Positions 18,259 to 26,542 of a DNA stretch of 64,000 bases are shown here, piece by piece. Under the pieces are notes generated by a model, which saw nothing but the letters and a program-made list of their open reading frames with translations, was not told the origin of the DNA and ran no database searches. The position numbers and the translations under genes were made by a program. Source of the stretch: Alphaproteobacteria bacterium (GTDB taxonomy: Bacteria; Pseudomonadota; Alphaproteobacteria; SMXP01). The DNA is taken from positions 1-64,000 of the forward strand of contig JANQPV010000055.1 in NCBI GenBank assembly GCA_028285305.1. The letters run 5' to 3'. Position 1 is the stretch's first letter. Each line of letters opens with the position of its first letter.

Positions 18259-20119
18259 CTTGCTTTTACCGTCGGTCATAGACCGGATAGAAAACAATCT
18301 CGTGGTTGATGAGCATTTTCCTGAGGGCGGACGGCTCCACATCGATCATCAACAGCCCTTCTTGTGCATCTATCGTAAGCCCCCCGCTCGTCAGGATGCA
18401 GGAACCGGGGAGCTCGTGACGGCTCAGGCGTCGTTTGTATTGTCAGCGGGGGAGTCTCCGACATACGATCCAATACGGTATATTGACCAGATTTCGGCTT
18501 CGCTCGTCAAAGCGTTTGGAGCCTTTTTGCTGTTTGAACTCTGGACGACAGAAGAGCGACAAGAACCGGCTCAGGAGTCGCGGCGCGTGCAACGGCTCTC
18601 ATTTACACTCTACGCACCGATGGATTGTGTGCCGGAGGCTACACTTGAAGCGCTCGAACGCTCGCTGTTGGAGGTAGATTGGCCGGGCGGCACACCAGAA
18701 ATAATAATTCACTACAAGGAACAAATAGCGCCCAAAGACTTGGAACCTCTTCTGACAAGCGCGACGGAGGCGGTGACCTGGTTGGGCATGGAAATTGATC
18801 CAAACTATCAAATCCCAGGGGGAGCTGACTTCTATCCGGATCTTTTGCGACGTATCCGTAGGAACATGACCAATGCGATACGAAAAATGGCCTACGAATT
18901 CGCCCACAGTCATACGAAATTCCGCCCCCGCCATTTCCACGAACTGGGTCGGCAGAACATTGAACCTATCGCCTTTGCAGTTGACCGTCGTCTGGCGGAG
19001 ATTGACGATAAGTTTGATCTCTTGCTTCATATGACGCCGGTTAATGTTGAGCAGGAGTGGATCGCGTTCCAAGAATGTGACTTCAAGAGAACACCCGAGT
19101 TTCATTATCGTCCATTAGGGATAAACCCAGTAGAGCTTAAAAAAGTACTCTTCAGTATACCCTATGAACTCGTCGAAGACCCCGCCATGCACCAATTGTT
19201 TGCCGACAAGCGGGATGAGATCGACAAGCAGCTCACACTCATGTTGGCCCGTGGTAACAAACCGACGTTTTACGATAGCTTGAGTTTGTATGGTGCGCCC
19301 AGAGAAGACCTCTTGGCGCAAGCAAAGGAACTGGCCCAACGCACCAAAGAGTCAGATCCGAGTGTTCTTGAGGGCCGTTCCATTGGCGCAGACGAGCTTG
19401 CATCGCTCGCTGGACGAGAACTGGGTCACTATCGCAAGAGACTTCCGGACATGCCGTCTACGGTCGAAGTGCGGGACGATGTGACCGGTCTAATAGTTGT
19501 CGACGGCAACTTGCTCATCGGTCGATCCGTTGCCGTTGACCAAGCCCGCAGTGAAGCAGCAGTACAACATGAGGTAGGAACGCACATTCTCACGTTTCTA
19601 AACGGTCTGCAGCAACCGTTCCAACTGCTCCATTCGGGGTCGGCTGGGTATGAGGATCTTCAGGAGGGGCTCGCCGTTTTTGCCGAGTTCATGGTCGGCG
19701 GGCTGACGGCTGGCCGCATCCACCAATTGGCGTGCCGAGTAATCGCGATCGATTGCGCGCGCCGGGGAGCCGACTTTATAGAGACGTTTGACGAATTGCG
19801 GGGAACGTACAACCTGGCGGATCGCACGGCTTTCATAATGACAATGCGCTTGTTCCGAGGGGGTGGCTTTGCAAAGGATGTTGTTTATCTGCGCGGTTTC
19901 ATAGAATTGCTGGATCGAATCCGGGATGGCTTGAATATTCAATCTTTGTATCTCGGCAAAATCGGATGGAAGGACTTGCCGCTGATTGAGGAATTGAATT
20001 GGAGGAACATTACGCGTTCGCCCGCACTCTGGCCGCGGTTTCTACAAACCGACGCCGCCCGCCGTCGGCTAAATCAAATAAGGACGGGGAACGGTATTGA
20101 CCAACTAATCGAAGGGTGA
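18245..20119 (+). CDS. QEGLA-motif metallopeptidase-like protein (DUF1704/MATCAP fold)
   Basis: This 624-residue protein carries the DUF1704 (PF08014) signature, often labelled flavohemoglobin-expression-modulating QEGLA protein. The zinc site is intact: His442-Glu443 and His447 in HEVGTH (an HExxxH motif), with Glu474 in QEGLAVFAE as the likely third ligand. Eukaryotic members (MATCAP) are tubulin detyrosinases, so a carboxypeptidase role removing a C-terminal residue is reasonable; the bacterial substrate is unknown. The N-terminal 200 residues are less conserved to my eye. It overlaps the upstream gene by 14 bases and its stop overlaps the ATP-grasp start (TGATG), indicating tight coupling. 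Cytoplasmic; no signal peptide. Confidence 0.88.
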   Translation: MTHDDLLLPSVIDRIENNLVVDEHFPEGGRLHIDHQQPFLCIYRKPPARQDAGTGELVTAQASFVLSAGESPTYDPIRYIDQISASLVKAFGAFLLFELWTTEERQEPAQESRRVQRLSFTLYAPMDCVPEATLEALERSLLEVDWPGGTPEIIIHYKEQIAPKDLEPLLTSATEAVTWLGMEIDPNYQIPGGADFYPDLLRRIRRNMTNAIRKMAYEFAHSHTKFRPRHFHELGRQNIEPIAFAVDRRLAEIDDKFDLLLHMTPVNVEQEWIAFQECDFKRTPEFHYRPLGINPVELKKVLFSIPYELVEDPAMHQLFADKRDEIDKQLTLMLARGNKPTFYDSLSLYGAPREDLLAQAKELAQRTKESDPSVLEGRSIGADELASLAGRELGHYRKRLPDMPSTVEVRDDVTGLIVVDGNLLIGRSVAVDQARSEAAVQHEVGTHILTFLNGLQQPFQLLHSGSAGYEDLQEGLAVFAEFMVGGLTAGRIHQLACRVIAIDCARRGADFIETFDELRGTYNLADRTAFIMTMRLFRGGGFAKDVVYLRGFIELLDRIRDGLNIQSLYLGKIGWKDLPLIEELNWRNITRSPALWPRFLQTDAARRRLNQIRTGNGIDQLIEG

Positions 20120-21171
20120 TGATCGTGAAAATTGGGTTCGTCGTAAACGAAGTAAGCAGCGAACTGGCTGCATATACCACAACCCATCTGGCTCTCGCAG
20201 CACTCAAACGTGGGCACGACGTTTGCTACATCGAGATCGAAGACTTCAGCTACGGAACAGATCAGAAAGTCCACGCACTTGCGCGTGAGGTCAACTTGCA
20301 GAAGAACGAGTCGGACCGCGAACTCCTCCTTACACTGCAATCTCACGATCTGCATGAGGAACGAATTTGTGTCGATGATCTTGACATCTTGTTCCTGCGC
20401 AATGACCCGGCCCGAGACTTTGTTACAAGGCCATGGGCGCGGCTGGCCGGGATCAATTTCGGTCGTCTCGCATCGAGAAGAGGCGTGATTGTGTTGAATG
20501 ACCCCGACGGTCTCAATCATGCGATCAATAAAATTTATACGGAGTACTTGCCAAACAGCGTTACGCCATTGTCCATCATCACAAGGGATCGGAGCGAAAT
20601 CAAAGCCTTTGTTAAGGAACAAAACGGGCCCTGCATCCTCAAACCACTGATCGGTTCAGGGGGGCACAATGTCTTTCTGTTAAAGCCCGACGAGGCTCTC
20701 AACGTCAATCAAATGATCGATTCTGTTTTGACGGATGGATATGCGATTACACAAGAATATCTGCCCGCTGCCGATAAGGGGGATCTTCGCGTATTCATTC
20801 TGAACGGCGACATTCTCCATGTCGACGACAAACCCGCGATCATCAATCGCCGAAGGCCGCAGGATGACGTACGCGCCAATCTAACCGTGGGGGGCACTGC
20901 TCATCGCAGTGATCTGTCGGACAGCATTCAGACGGTCGTGGACGAGATTAGGCCCTTTATCTTGGAAGACGGTTTGTTCTTCGTAGGTGCTGATATCATT
21001 GGCGATAGGCTGATTGAGCTGAACGTCTTCAGTCCCGGAGGTCTTGTAGGCGCGAGCCGTCTCTGGGACGTGGATTTTCACAGCGAAGTCGTGGCCGCGC
21101 TGGAGCGGAAAGTGGCTCTTAAAAGCAAGTCGCCTCTTTCCAATCGGGAACTGGCAGCACTGGACGGCTAG
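20119..21171 (+). CDS. ATP-grasp ligase (glutathione synthase/RimK-like)
   Basis: A 350-residue ATP-grasp enzyme resembling glutathione synthetase and RimK. After an N-terminal pre-ATP-grasp domain (VKIGFVVNEVS), it shows FVKEQNGPCILKPLIGSGGHNVF (ATP-binding Lys and glycine loop), ITQEYLPAADKGDLRVFIL, and the magnesium-binding end GADIIGDRLIELNVFSPGG. The fold forms amide bonds from a carboxylate and an amine through an acyl-phosphate. No gamma-glutamylcysteine synthetase is adjacent, so ordinary glutathione synthesis is not implied. ATG 20119 overlaps the upstream stop. It pairs a ligase with a likely peptidase (upstream) and an amidase: a possible add-and-remove cycle. Confidence 0.88.
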   Translation: MIVKIGFVVNEVSSELAAYTTTHLALAALKRGHDVCYIEIEDFSYGTDQKVHALAREVNLQKNESDRELLLTLQSHDLHEERICVDDLDILFLRNDPARDFVTRPWARLAGINFGRLASRRGVIVLNDPDGLNHAINKIYTEYLPNSVTPLSIITRDRSEIKAFVKEQNGPCILKPLIGSGGHNVFLLKPDEALNVNQMIDSVLTDGYAITQEYLPAADKGDLRVFILNGDILHVDDKPAIINRRRPQDDVRANLTVGGTAHRSDLSDSIQTVVDEIRPFILEDGLFFVGADIIGDRLIELNVFSPGGLVGASRLWDVDFHSEVVAALERKVALKSKSPLSNRELAALDG

Positions 21172-21212
21172 TTGGCACTGATTACTGATCAAATGACGAA
21201 TTAGTGTCACGG

Positions 21213-22385
21213 TTACGAGGCATCCGACAGAGCTTTGCCCCCTTGAGTCATAATCGCGCCCATGCCGATCAGATAGGCCAAAAACCAAAGTCCGCCTCCG
21301 ACAAACGGAATGAAGCCGGCCAAAAGGAAGACGACGACGGCGATAAGTGACCAACCCAGCCTTGCCAGAGGACCCGGGGCGTGTTTATTTTTTGTGAGCA
21401 AGTTCCGTCCCCCCATCCCCAAAGAATAGACAACCGCCGCAAGAGCAATGGGGATTGAGGCCACATAGATAGCGCCGATCATCAGAGCCAAAGGGATTCC
21501 CAATATAGTGGCAAACAGTAGGCCGATCACGGCTGGCGCGGCAACGACGATCAGTACACCGATCCCAAGTGTCGTGAAGGGCTTTTCGTGGATCATCATA
21601 CGGGCGTTGTTCATCAGTCCGGGCAGCGCCAGCGCAACAACGATAACCAAAATCGTGACACCGATAACAAACGCAATGGCAAAGGCGGCGGCAGCTGCGA
21701 CGGCTCTGACGCCCCAACGCTCCGCATAGGCTTCGCCCGGTTCTAATTCGATAATCTCACCTTCGATGATGGCGCCGGGTTCGACAGTAAGCGTTTGGGT
21801 CCGATGTCGCAGATCACCTGAGATAACCGTTTTTGGTCCAAGAATAGCCGTTTCCGCGACAAGCTGAGCGTCGCCGCCGACCGTTCCGTTGACGGATAGG
21901 CGATTGGCTGTCGCTCGCAATTCGCCGCCCACGTTCGAATCCAAAACCAACGACCCCGCGGCAAGAACAGCCGATCCGGCGACAGACAGGCCGGATTGAA
22001 CATTCACGTCTCCTCCGACGAGTAAGAGATCGTCGGTGATGTAGCCACTGATGAGCATCAAATCGCCACCAGCTGCGAAAAGGTCATGGAACTCAGAGTT
22101 TGTGACCACCACGTCCCCGCCGGTGACAAACATCGCATCTGCGACGGCGCCGTCTAAGATAACATCGCCGCCGATCGCAAATATGTCGTCCGTCGAGGTT
22201 GCGGTTACACTCAGATCGCCAGCGGCAAAAAAGGCCAAGTCCGTCAGCTCGCCGCTGGCCTTATGCTCGTCCGCCGACTCCGTTCGCACTTGAGCAAGTA
22301 AGCTGACGGTTGCGAAATAAATGATGGCAGTGACCAGAACCAATGAGAGCAGCCGGTTCAAACGATGCCAGTTTATGGAAGTCAC
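21213..22385 (-). CDS. Membrane protein with bactofilin-like beta-helix domain
   Basis: This 390-residue protein begins with a membrane/signal segment (LSLVLVTAIIYFATVSLLA) followed by about 190 residues of repeating short strands such as FAIGGDVILDG, FVTGGDVVVTN, LLVGGDVNVQSG and NVGGELRAT: a right-handed beta-helix of the polymer-forming (bactofilin-like) type. The second half has about four to five membrane helices. GTG 22385 is chosen because AAGGAG precedes it at eight bases; the frame is open further to 22427. A cell-envelope scaffold role is the best inference. It follows the DUF2267 gene on the same strand and probably shares its promoter. Confidence 0.8.
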   Translation of the reverse strand: MTSINWHRLNRLLSLVLVTAIIYFATVSLLAQVRTESADEHKASGELTDLAFFAAGDLSVTATSTDDIFAIGGDVILDGAVADAMFVTGGDVVVTNSEFHDLFAAGGDLMLISGYITDDLLLVGGDVNVQSGLSVAGSAVLAAGSLVLDSNVGGELRATANRLSVNGTVGGDAQLVAETAILGPKTVISGDLRHRTQTLTVEPGAIIEGEIIELEPGEAYAERWGVRAVAAAAAFAIAFVIGVTILVIVVALALPGLMNNARMMIHEKPFTTLGIGVLIVVAAPAVIGLLFATILGIPLALMIGAIYVASIPIALAAVVYSLGMGGRNLLTKNKHAPGPLARLGWSLIAVVVFLLAGFIPFVGGGLWFLAYLIGMGAIMTQGGKALSDAS

Positions 22386-22519
22386 ACGCGTTTCTCCTTC
22401 GAACAGGTCCTGATTGCGGGATCTCAAAGTGGGGCGATGAAAGTCTCAAGGAAGTCGTTCAAGGTCTCAACTCACGTGAACCGCCGCAAAGTCCGTAAGC
22501 GGCAAACGAGAGCCCGTCC

Positions 22520-22951
22520 TCAATCTGGCCAGAGGCTTCTGATCTTTGGAGGCAAACAACTTTTCACATTATCGACTTCGCCTGCGGAAAGCTTTTCGTT
22601 CAACAAACCGAAAACCGCACCGACGATTTCTTTCGGATCGCGCTGCTCGCTCATGCGTTGAAAGGCTTTGGCCACATGGTCTGCGAAATCTTCCGCGGTC
22701 TTATCATCGCTGGGATTAGTGCTAGGCCGCCAGCCTTCAAAGTAGAACCCGCGGACCAGCATAGGGAGCTGGGCGGACAAGGCTACGGCAGTATTGACTG
22801 GCAATCGGTCACGGAGCGCATGAAGTGTCTCTCGCAGCGCTCTGTATGCATCTTCGCGATTCTCGTAGTGCAGCCGTTCCATTAGGTCTTTGAGCCAGAC
22901 ATTCGTTGTGTGCACCGTATCGTCAAATACTGTTAGTCCTAATGCGCTCAT
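22520..22951 (-). CDS. DUF2267 family protein
   Basis: A 143-residue helical protein matching DUF2267: the pattern ALRETLHALRDRLPVNTAVALSAQLPMLVRGFYFEGW, followed by a second helical module ending in the C-terminal third, is the hallmark of this family. Function is unknown; family members often sit near stress proteins, CBS proteins and BON proteins, as here. ATG 22951 has a GGAGG-like sequence just upstream. A perfect FNR-type box lies about 230 bases upstream at 23174, in an otherwise empty 400-base gap. Confidence 0.88.
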   Translation of the reverse strand: MSALGLTVFDDTVHTTNVWLKDLMERLHYENREDAYRALRETLHALRDRLPVNTAVALSAQLPMLVRGFYFEGWRPSTNPSDDKTAEDFADHVAKAFQRMSEQRDPKEIVGAVFGLLNEKLSAGEVDNVKSCLPPKIRSLWPD

Positions 22952-23173
22952 CGTTTCCTCCTATTGCTTGGCAATCCGATGTTTAGTTGGATATAGAGTC
23001 CGTAAGCGAATGACCTTTTTTTCTTTTGAACGCCGCAACCAGCCACGTTCCATCCCCAGCTCTCTGGGAATGTGTTTAGTGCTGAACAACACGCACGCCT
23101 TTGAGTCACTGCGTCATGTGTTTAGTTTCGCTTGGTATGATGCCAACTCTAAAGGCAGGCCCGGAACTTACAA

Positions 23174-23187
23174 TTGATGCGAATCAA
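23174..23187. promoter_or_regulatory. FNR/FixK-type box, perfect match, in a 400-base gap
   Basis: TTGATGCGAATCAA, exact core. It is in the 403-base space between the DUF2267 start (22951) and the end of the HPF gene (23355), which holds no other recognisable feature. It probably serves the minus-strand DUF2267/bactofilin-like unit, which would then have a leader of about 180-200 bases. Confidence 0.6.
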
Positions 23188-23354
23188 ATGTATCAGCGTT
23201 CTAGAAGCGCTCGAAATCGAACTTGTCGAACGGGTTTCCAATCGAGCGCTGCCTTTCTTTCGATCGGTCACGAAACGGTAGCATCCGAAACAGATGTCGA
23301 GACGCGACTTTCCGCCCAACCCGATAATAAATCTCAGATTTCAAAATCTCGAGA

Positions 23355-23906
23355 TCAATGTGTCGGCCGTACCATGCTTGCCTGGGGACCTTCGTCCCCG
23401 TCGGATTCAGAATACGTCACCGGATCACCTATACGGAGCTTGTCGAAGCCATCGTTCAGTACACTGTTCCGATGAAAATAAATCTCCCTGCCATCATGTG
23501 ACCGCAGAAATCCGTAGTTCTTCTCGGCGAGCAAGGTTTCAACGATCCCCGTCGCTGGTTCAGCGTGGCGTTTTACGTCACCTCTGATCTTACGCGCCTG
23601 ATCCTGAAGTTGGCGCCGGGCCGCTGCAAAAGCGTCTCGGATGGCGACGTATGTGTCTTCGTGAGCGTGATCCTTTGCCGGATTCCGATTGGCCAAGACT
23701 TCTCTTCCGTCCGGCAAGACGAGGTGCACATTTACGGCGTAGAGATCTCCATGGTGGTGTCTCTTTTGAGGTTTGCTCACCACCACACGGCATGATGTGA
23801 TGTGGCCGAAAAACTTTTCGAGCTTGTCAATCTCCTTTTCGACTCTCGCGCGAATGGCATCGGATGGTCCCATCCCGTGAAATGCTATGTGCGGTTCTAC
23901 TTGCAT
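23355..23906 (-). CDS. Ribosome hibernation factor (HPF/RaiA) fused to a cold-shock domain
   Basis: A 183-residue two-domain protein. Residues 1 to about 105 are an HPF/RaiA domain (IRARVEKEIDKLEKFF, CRVVVSKPQKRHHHGDLY, VNVHLVLPDGREV), which binds the 30S decoding region and silences ribosomes. Residues about 113-180 form a cold-shock/S1-like fold with RNP1-like KNYGFLRS and RNP2-like IYFHRNSV. The usual long-HPF dimerisation domain is absent, replaced by the cold-shock domain, which should bind single-stranded RNA. A perfect FNR-type box lies 72 bases upstream of the ATG, so expression is probably induced when oxygen falls. Confidence 0.92.
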   Translation of the reverse strand: MQVEPHIAFHGMGPSDAIRARVEKEIDKLEKFFGHITSCRVVVSKPQKRHHHGDLYAVNVHLVLPDGREVLANRNPAKDHAHEDTYVAIRDAFAAARRQLQDQARKIRGDVKRHAEPATGIVETLLAEKNYGFLRSHDGREIYFHRNSVLNDGFDKLRIGDPVTYSESDGDEGPQASMVRPTH

Positions 23907-23971
23907 CGTTATCAGGTTGTCCGTTTGAGCTTCAAAAACACGAATGATCCGATTTTTTTGCGTTGTTCTGT

Positions 23972-23985
23972 TTGATAGGGATCAA
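23972..23985. promoter_or_regulatory. FNR/FixK-type box, perfect match, upstream of HPF
   Basis: TTGATAGGGATCAA. The centre is 72 bases upstream of the HPF start at 23906, consistent with a site near -41.5 and a short leader. A second box for the divergent BON gene lies 106 bases away. Confidence 0.72.
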
Positions 23986-24090
23986 TCCGCAGCTGCTCCT
24001 TAAGAGCCCAAAAGGGACAGCAGAACGGCCGGCGATCAATTTTGCCTCCGTGCCTGGAACGCCAGTATGATCTACGAATCCGCGCGCATC

Positions 24091-24104
24091 TTGATTTGTG
24101 TCAA
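24091..24104. promoter_or_regulatory. FNR/FixK-type box upstream of the BON gene
   Basis: TTGATTTGTGTCAA, one mismatch from the core. The centre is about 70 bases before the BON start at 24168. No second box is found in the 117 bases between BON and the hydrogenase genes, so this site may also drive the hydrogenase operon by read-through. Confidence 0.65.
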
Positions 24105-24167
24105 GGATCGCCAATCCGCTATCTGAATAAGAAAATACTAAGTGGAACTAGAAGAGAGAAAAAGGTC

Positions 24168-24824
24168 ATGCGTACAGATCACGAGATCAAGGATGATATA
24201 CTCGAAGAGCTGGACTGGGACCCACAGATAAAATCTTCAGACATTGGAGTCACGGTCAGGGAAGGCGTTGTCAGACTGTACGGGTCAGTTCAATCGTATA
24301 CAGAGCGTGTGGCGGCTGATAAAGCAGCCAGACAAGTAAAGGGTGTCCGGGCGATTACAGACGAAATTGCCGTCAAGCATGAGTTAGAACCAACTGTTAC
24401 AGACACAGACATTGCGGCCCGCATAGCGACGCTGTGGGAGTGGAATCAAGTTTTGAAAGACTTTGAGATTACGGCAGATGTGCACGAAGGGCATGTGACA
24501 CTCTTCGGCGAAGTGCTCTGGAACTATCAAAGAGAAACCGCCTACGACCAGGTTGTTGGGATCGAAGGCGTCACAGGAGTGAACAATCAGATTCGCATCA
24601 AACCCCACGCGTCTGCGACCAATGTGAAAAGGAAAATCACAGCAGCCCTTCATCGAAGCGCGAATTTGGAAGCTTCCCGGATCAATATTGAAGTCGAAGG
24701 GGGGAAAGTAACACTCAAAGGCGACGTCAACGCACTATACGAACGGGATCTTATCGAGAAGGCCGCGTGGACGGCTCCTGGAGTAACCGAAGTGCATGAC
24801 GAGATTCATATCTCGGCGAAATGA
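24168..24824 (+). CDS. Protein with three BON domains
   Basis: A 218-residue protein made of three consecutive BON modules (about residues 5-70, 78-145 and 150-217), each with the pattern VxVxxGxVxLxGxV and a closing GV..V...I: VREGVVRLYGSV, VHEGHVTLFGEV and VEGGKVTLKGDV. BON domains bind phospholipid or act as periplasmic/osmotic stress modules, but no signal peptide is visible, so this one is probably cytoplasmic or peripheral. ATG 24168 is preferred over the longer frame because an AGAGAGAAAAAGG purine tract precedes it and the domain begins at once. It is preceded by an FNR-type box and followed by the hydrogenase genes. Confidence 0.88.
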   Translation: MRTDHEIKDDILEELDWDPQIKSSDIGVTVREGVVRLYGSVQSYTERVAADKAARQVKGVRAITDEIAVKHELEPTVTDTDIAARIATLWEWNQVLKDFEITADVHEGHVTLFGEVLWNYQRETAYDQVVGIEGVTGVNNQIRIKPHASATNVKRKITAALHRSANLEASRINIEVEGGKVTLKGDVNALYERDLIEKAAWTAPGVTEVHDEIHISAK

Positions 24825-24941
24825 CCTAAACGCGGATTTCGAAATAAGCTGACTGGAAGGGCTCGAAACGACACCCCATTAGATTCGACGAGCACACACT
24901 TTGGTATCTGAGCGAACGAAGAGTTTATCAATTGGAGTGGG

Positions 24942-26078
24942 ATGAGCGGAAACCGGCAGATTGGTGAACAATATCGGCTCATGAAGCGTTCAGGACTTGA
25001 TGACCTGATAAAGGTCTTGCGCGTGCTTGATTATAGAGTAATCGGTCCGACTGAAAGCAACGGCGTGATCGAATTTGCCGAATTAGGCGACGCGAGCGAA
25101 CTTCCTTGGGGGCTGCGAGACGAGCAGAAGCCCGGTTCCTACTCAGTGTCAAAAGGCGGTGACCGCGCATTCGAATTTTCAAATGGACCTACCTCGCTGA
25201 AGCGATACTTTCACCCTACTGAACGTCACCTGTGGACGGTGGACGCGAGCGGCGGCCAACTGCAGTTTGAAGAAGCGCGGGTTCAAGTTCCAAAGTATGC
25301 GTTCTTGGGAATACGGCCGTGTGATCTTGCCTCTTTGGACATCTTAGATCAGGTATTCTTGAACGGCGTAGAGACCAATCGATACTATGAGTCGTGCCGG
25401 CAAAACTCTCTGTACGTTGCCGTAAACTGTTCGTCAGCAGGCGATCTGTGTTTCTGTGCGTCCATGGAAACTGGTCCGACCGCTCGCTCAGGTTTCGATA
25501 TTTCACTGACTGAGCTTAGATCAAGCGACGCCTATCGCGTTCTGATAGAGATAGAGACCGACCGTGGGCGGAGTATCGTAAATCAAATTGATACATCCGA
25601 GGCGCATGAAAATGATCTATCGCTCGCACGAGAACAGTCGGACGGGGTCGCCCGGTCGATGGGCCGCACCCTTCATACCTGGGGCCTTCGCGAGCGACTT
25701 CAGGAAAACGCAGACGACCCCGCATGGGCTGATGTAGCAGAGCGATGCTTGACGTGCGGCAACTGCACCATGGTCTGCCCGACCTGCTTTTGCACGACTG
25801 TAGAAGATAGAGCGAGTTCGCACGACCAAAAGTATGAACGGTGGAACACATGGGACAGTTGCTTCAGTCTTGATTTCACCTTCGTTTCGGGAGGCGCGCT
25901 GCGCCAATCTTCCAAGTCAAGATATCGGCAATGGTTAACTCACAAGCTCAGCACCTGGGTCGATCAGTTTGGCGTATCGGGATGCGTGGGGTGTGGACGC
26001 TGTATCGCTTGGTGTCCCGTAGGAATTGACATAACAGAGGAAGCGGCCCGGATCGGTGAGCCGCAGGCACGCGCATGA
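24942..26078 (+). CDS. hydB: Hydrogenase iron-sulfur subunit beta (HydB-like)
   Basis: A 378-residue electron-transfer subunit of the sulfhydrogenase beta/anaerobic sulfite reductase A type. The N-terminal part has [17 protein letters not shown] and [11 protein letters not shown]; the C-terminal part has two 4Fe-4S motifs, Cys269/272/275/279 and Cys348/351/354/358, each ending in CP. In group 3b [NiFe]-hydrogenases this subunit connects the FAD/NAD(P) subunit with the hydrogenase module in the cytoplasm. The start has TTGGAG upstream. It is the first of eleven genes with stop-start overlaps or tiny gaps, ending with hypE. Confidence 0.88.
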   Translation: MSGNRQIGEQYRLMKRSGLDDLIKVLRVLDYRVIGPTESNGVIEFAELGDASELPWGLRDEQKPGSYSVSKGGDRAFEFSNGPTSLKRYFHPTERHLWTVDASGGQLQFEEARVQVPKYAFLGIRPCDLASLDILDQVFLNGVETNRYYESCRQNSLYVAVNCSSAGDLCFCASMETGPTARSGFDISLTELRSSDAYRVLIEIETDRGRSIVNQIDTSEAHENDLSLAREQSDGVARSMGRTLHTWGLRERLQENADDPAWADVAERCLTCGNCTMVCPTCFCTTVEDRASSHDQKYERWNTWDSCFSLDFTFVSGGALRQSSKSRYRQWLTHKLSTWVDQFGVSGCVGCGRCIAWCPVGIDITEEAARIGEPQARA

Positions 26079-26542
26079 GGACTCTCACGGACTTAATCGT
26101 TGAACAAGGGCTTCTGAAAGAACTTGATCCGTCAAAGATAGAGACAATTTCCGGATGCGGAAAAAATGCTGTCTTTGAAGCCGGCGCGTATATCCAGAAG
26201 GAGGGCGATCCGGCGGATCACTTCTATCTTGTGCGTGCAGGAAAGGCGTCCTTAGAGACATTTATTCCCGGTCGAGGCAATGTCATCTTCAAAACACTGT
26301 CCGAGGGCGACCTTGTGGGTGTATCATGGCTGGTCCCACCGTACCGGTCTAGTTTTGACGCGCGGGCGCTTGAGGAGTGCCGCGCGATCGAGTTTGATGC
26401 AAACTGCTTGCGGCAGCATTGCGAGGCAGACCACGACCTGGGGTATGCGCTCTTAATGAAATTTGTACCCGTCATTTTGGATCGAATGAGGTCGGCCAGA
26501 CTGCAGATTCTTGACGTTTACGGACCCGATGGGGACGGATGA
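26075..26542 (+). CDS. Stand-alone cyclic-nucleotide-binding domain protein
   Basis: A 155-residue protein consisting of one CRP-type cNMP-binding domain: [29 protein letters not shown], then [37 protein letters not shown]. The phosphate-binding cassette keeps the Arg ([11 protein letters not shown]), although the usual Glu/Gly pattern before it is altered. There is no helix-turn-helix after the domain, so it is not a transcription factor. It starts on the stop of hydB (ATGA) and its own stop overlaps hydG. Its place between two electron-transfer subunits suggests a regulatory or structural subunit of the hydrogenase. Ligand uncertain. Confidence 0.85.
   Translation: MRTLTDLIVEQGLLKELDPSKIETISGCGKNAVFEAGAYIQKEGDPADHFYLVRAGKASLETFIPGRGNVIFKTLSEGDLVGVSWLVPPYRSSFDARALEECRAIEFDANCLRQHCEADHDLGYALLMKFVPVILDRMRSARLQILDVYGPDGDG

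Noticed and set aside
20119-21171. Ordinary glutathione synthesis gene (gshB)
   Set aside because: No gshA is adjacent, and the gene is translationally coupled to a QEGLA metallopeptidase and an amidohydrolase, a different context.
21178-21202. FNR-like palindrome after the ATP-grasp gene (CTGATTACTGATCAA)
   Set aside because: The spacer is five bases rather than four and the first half-site is imperfect; it lies between convergent gene ends with nothing to control.
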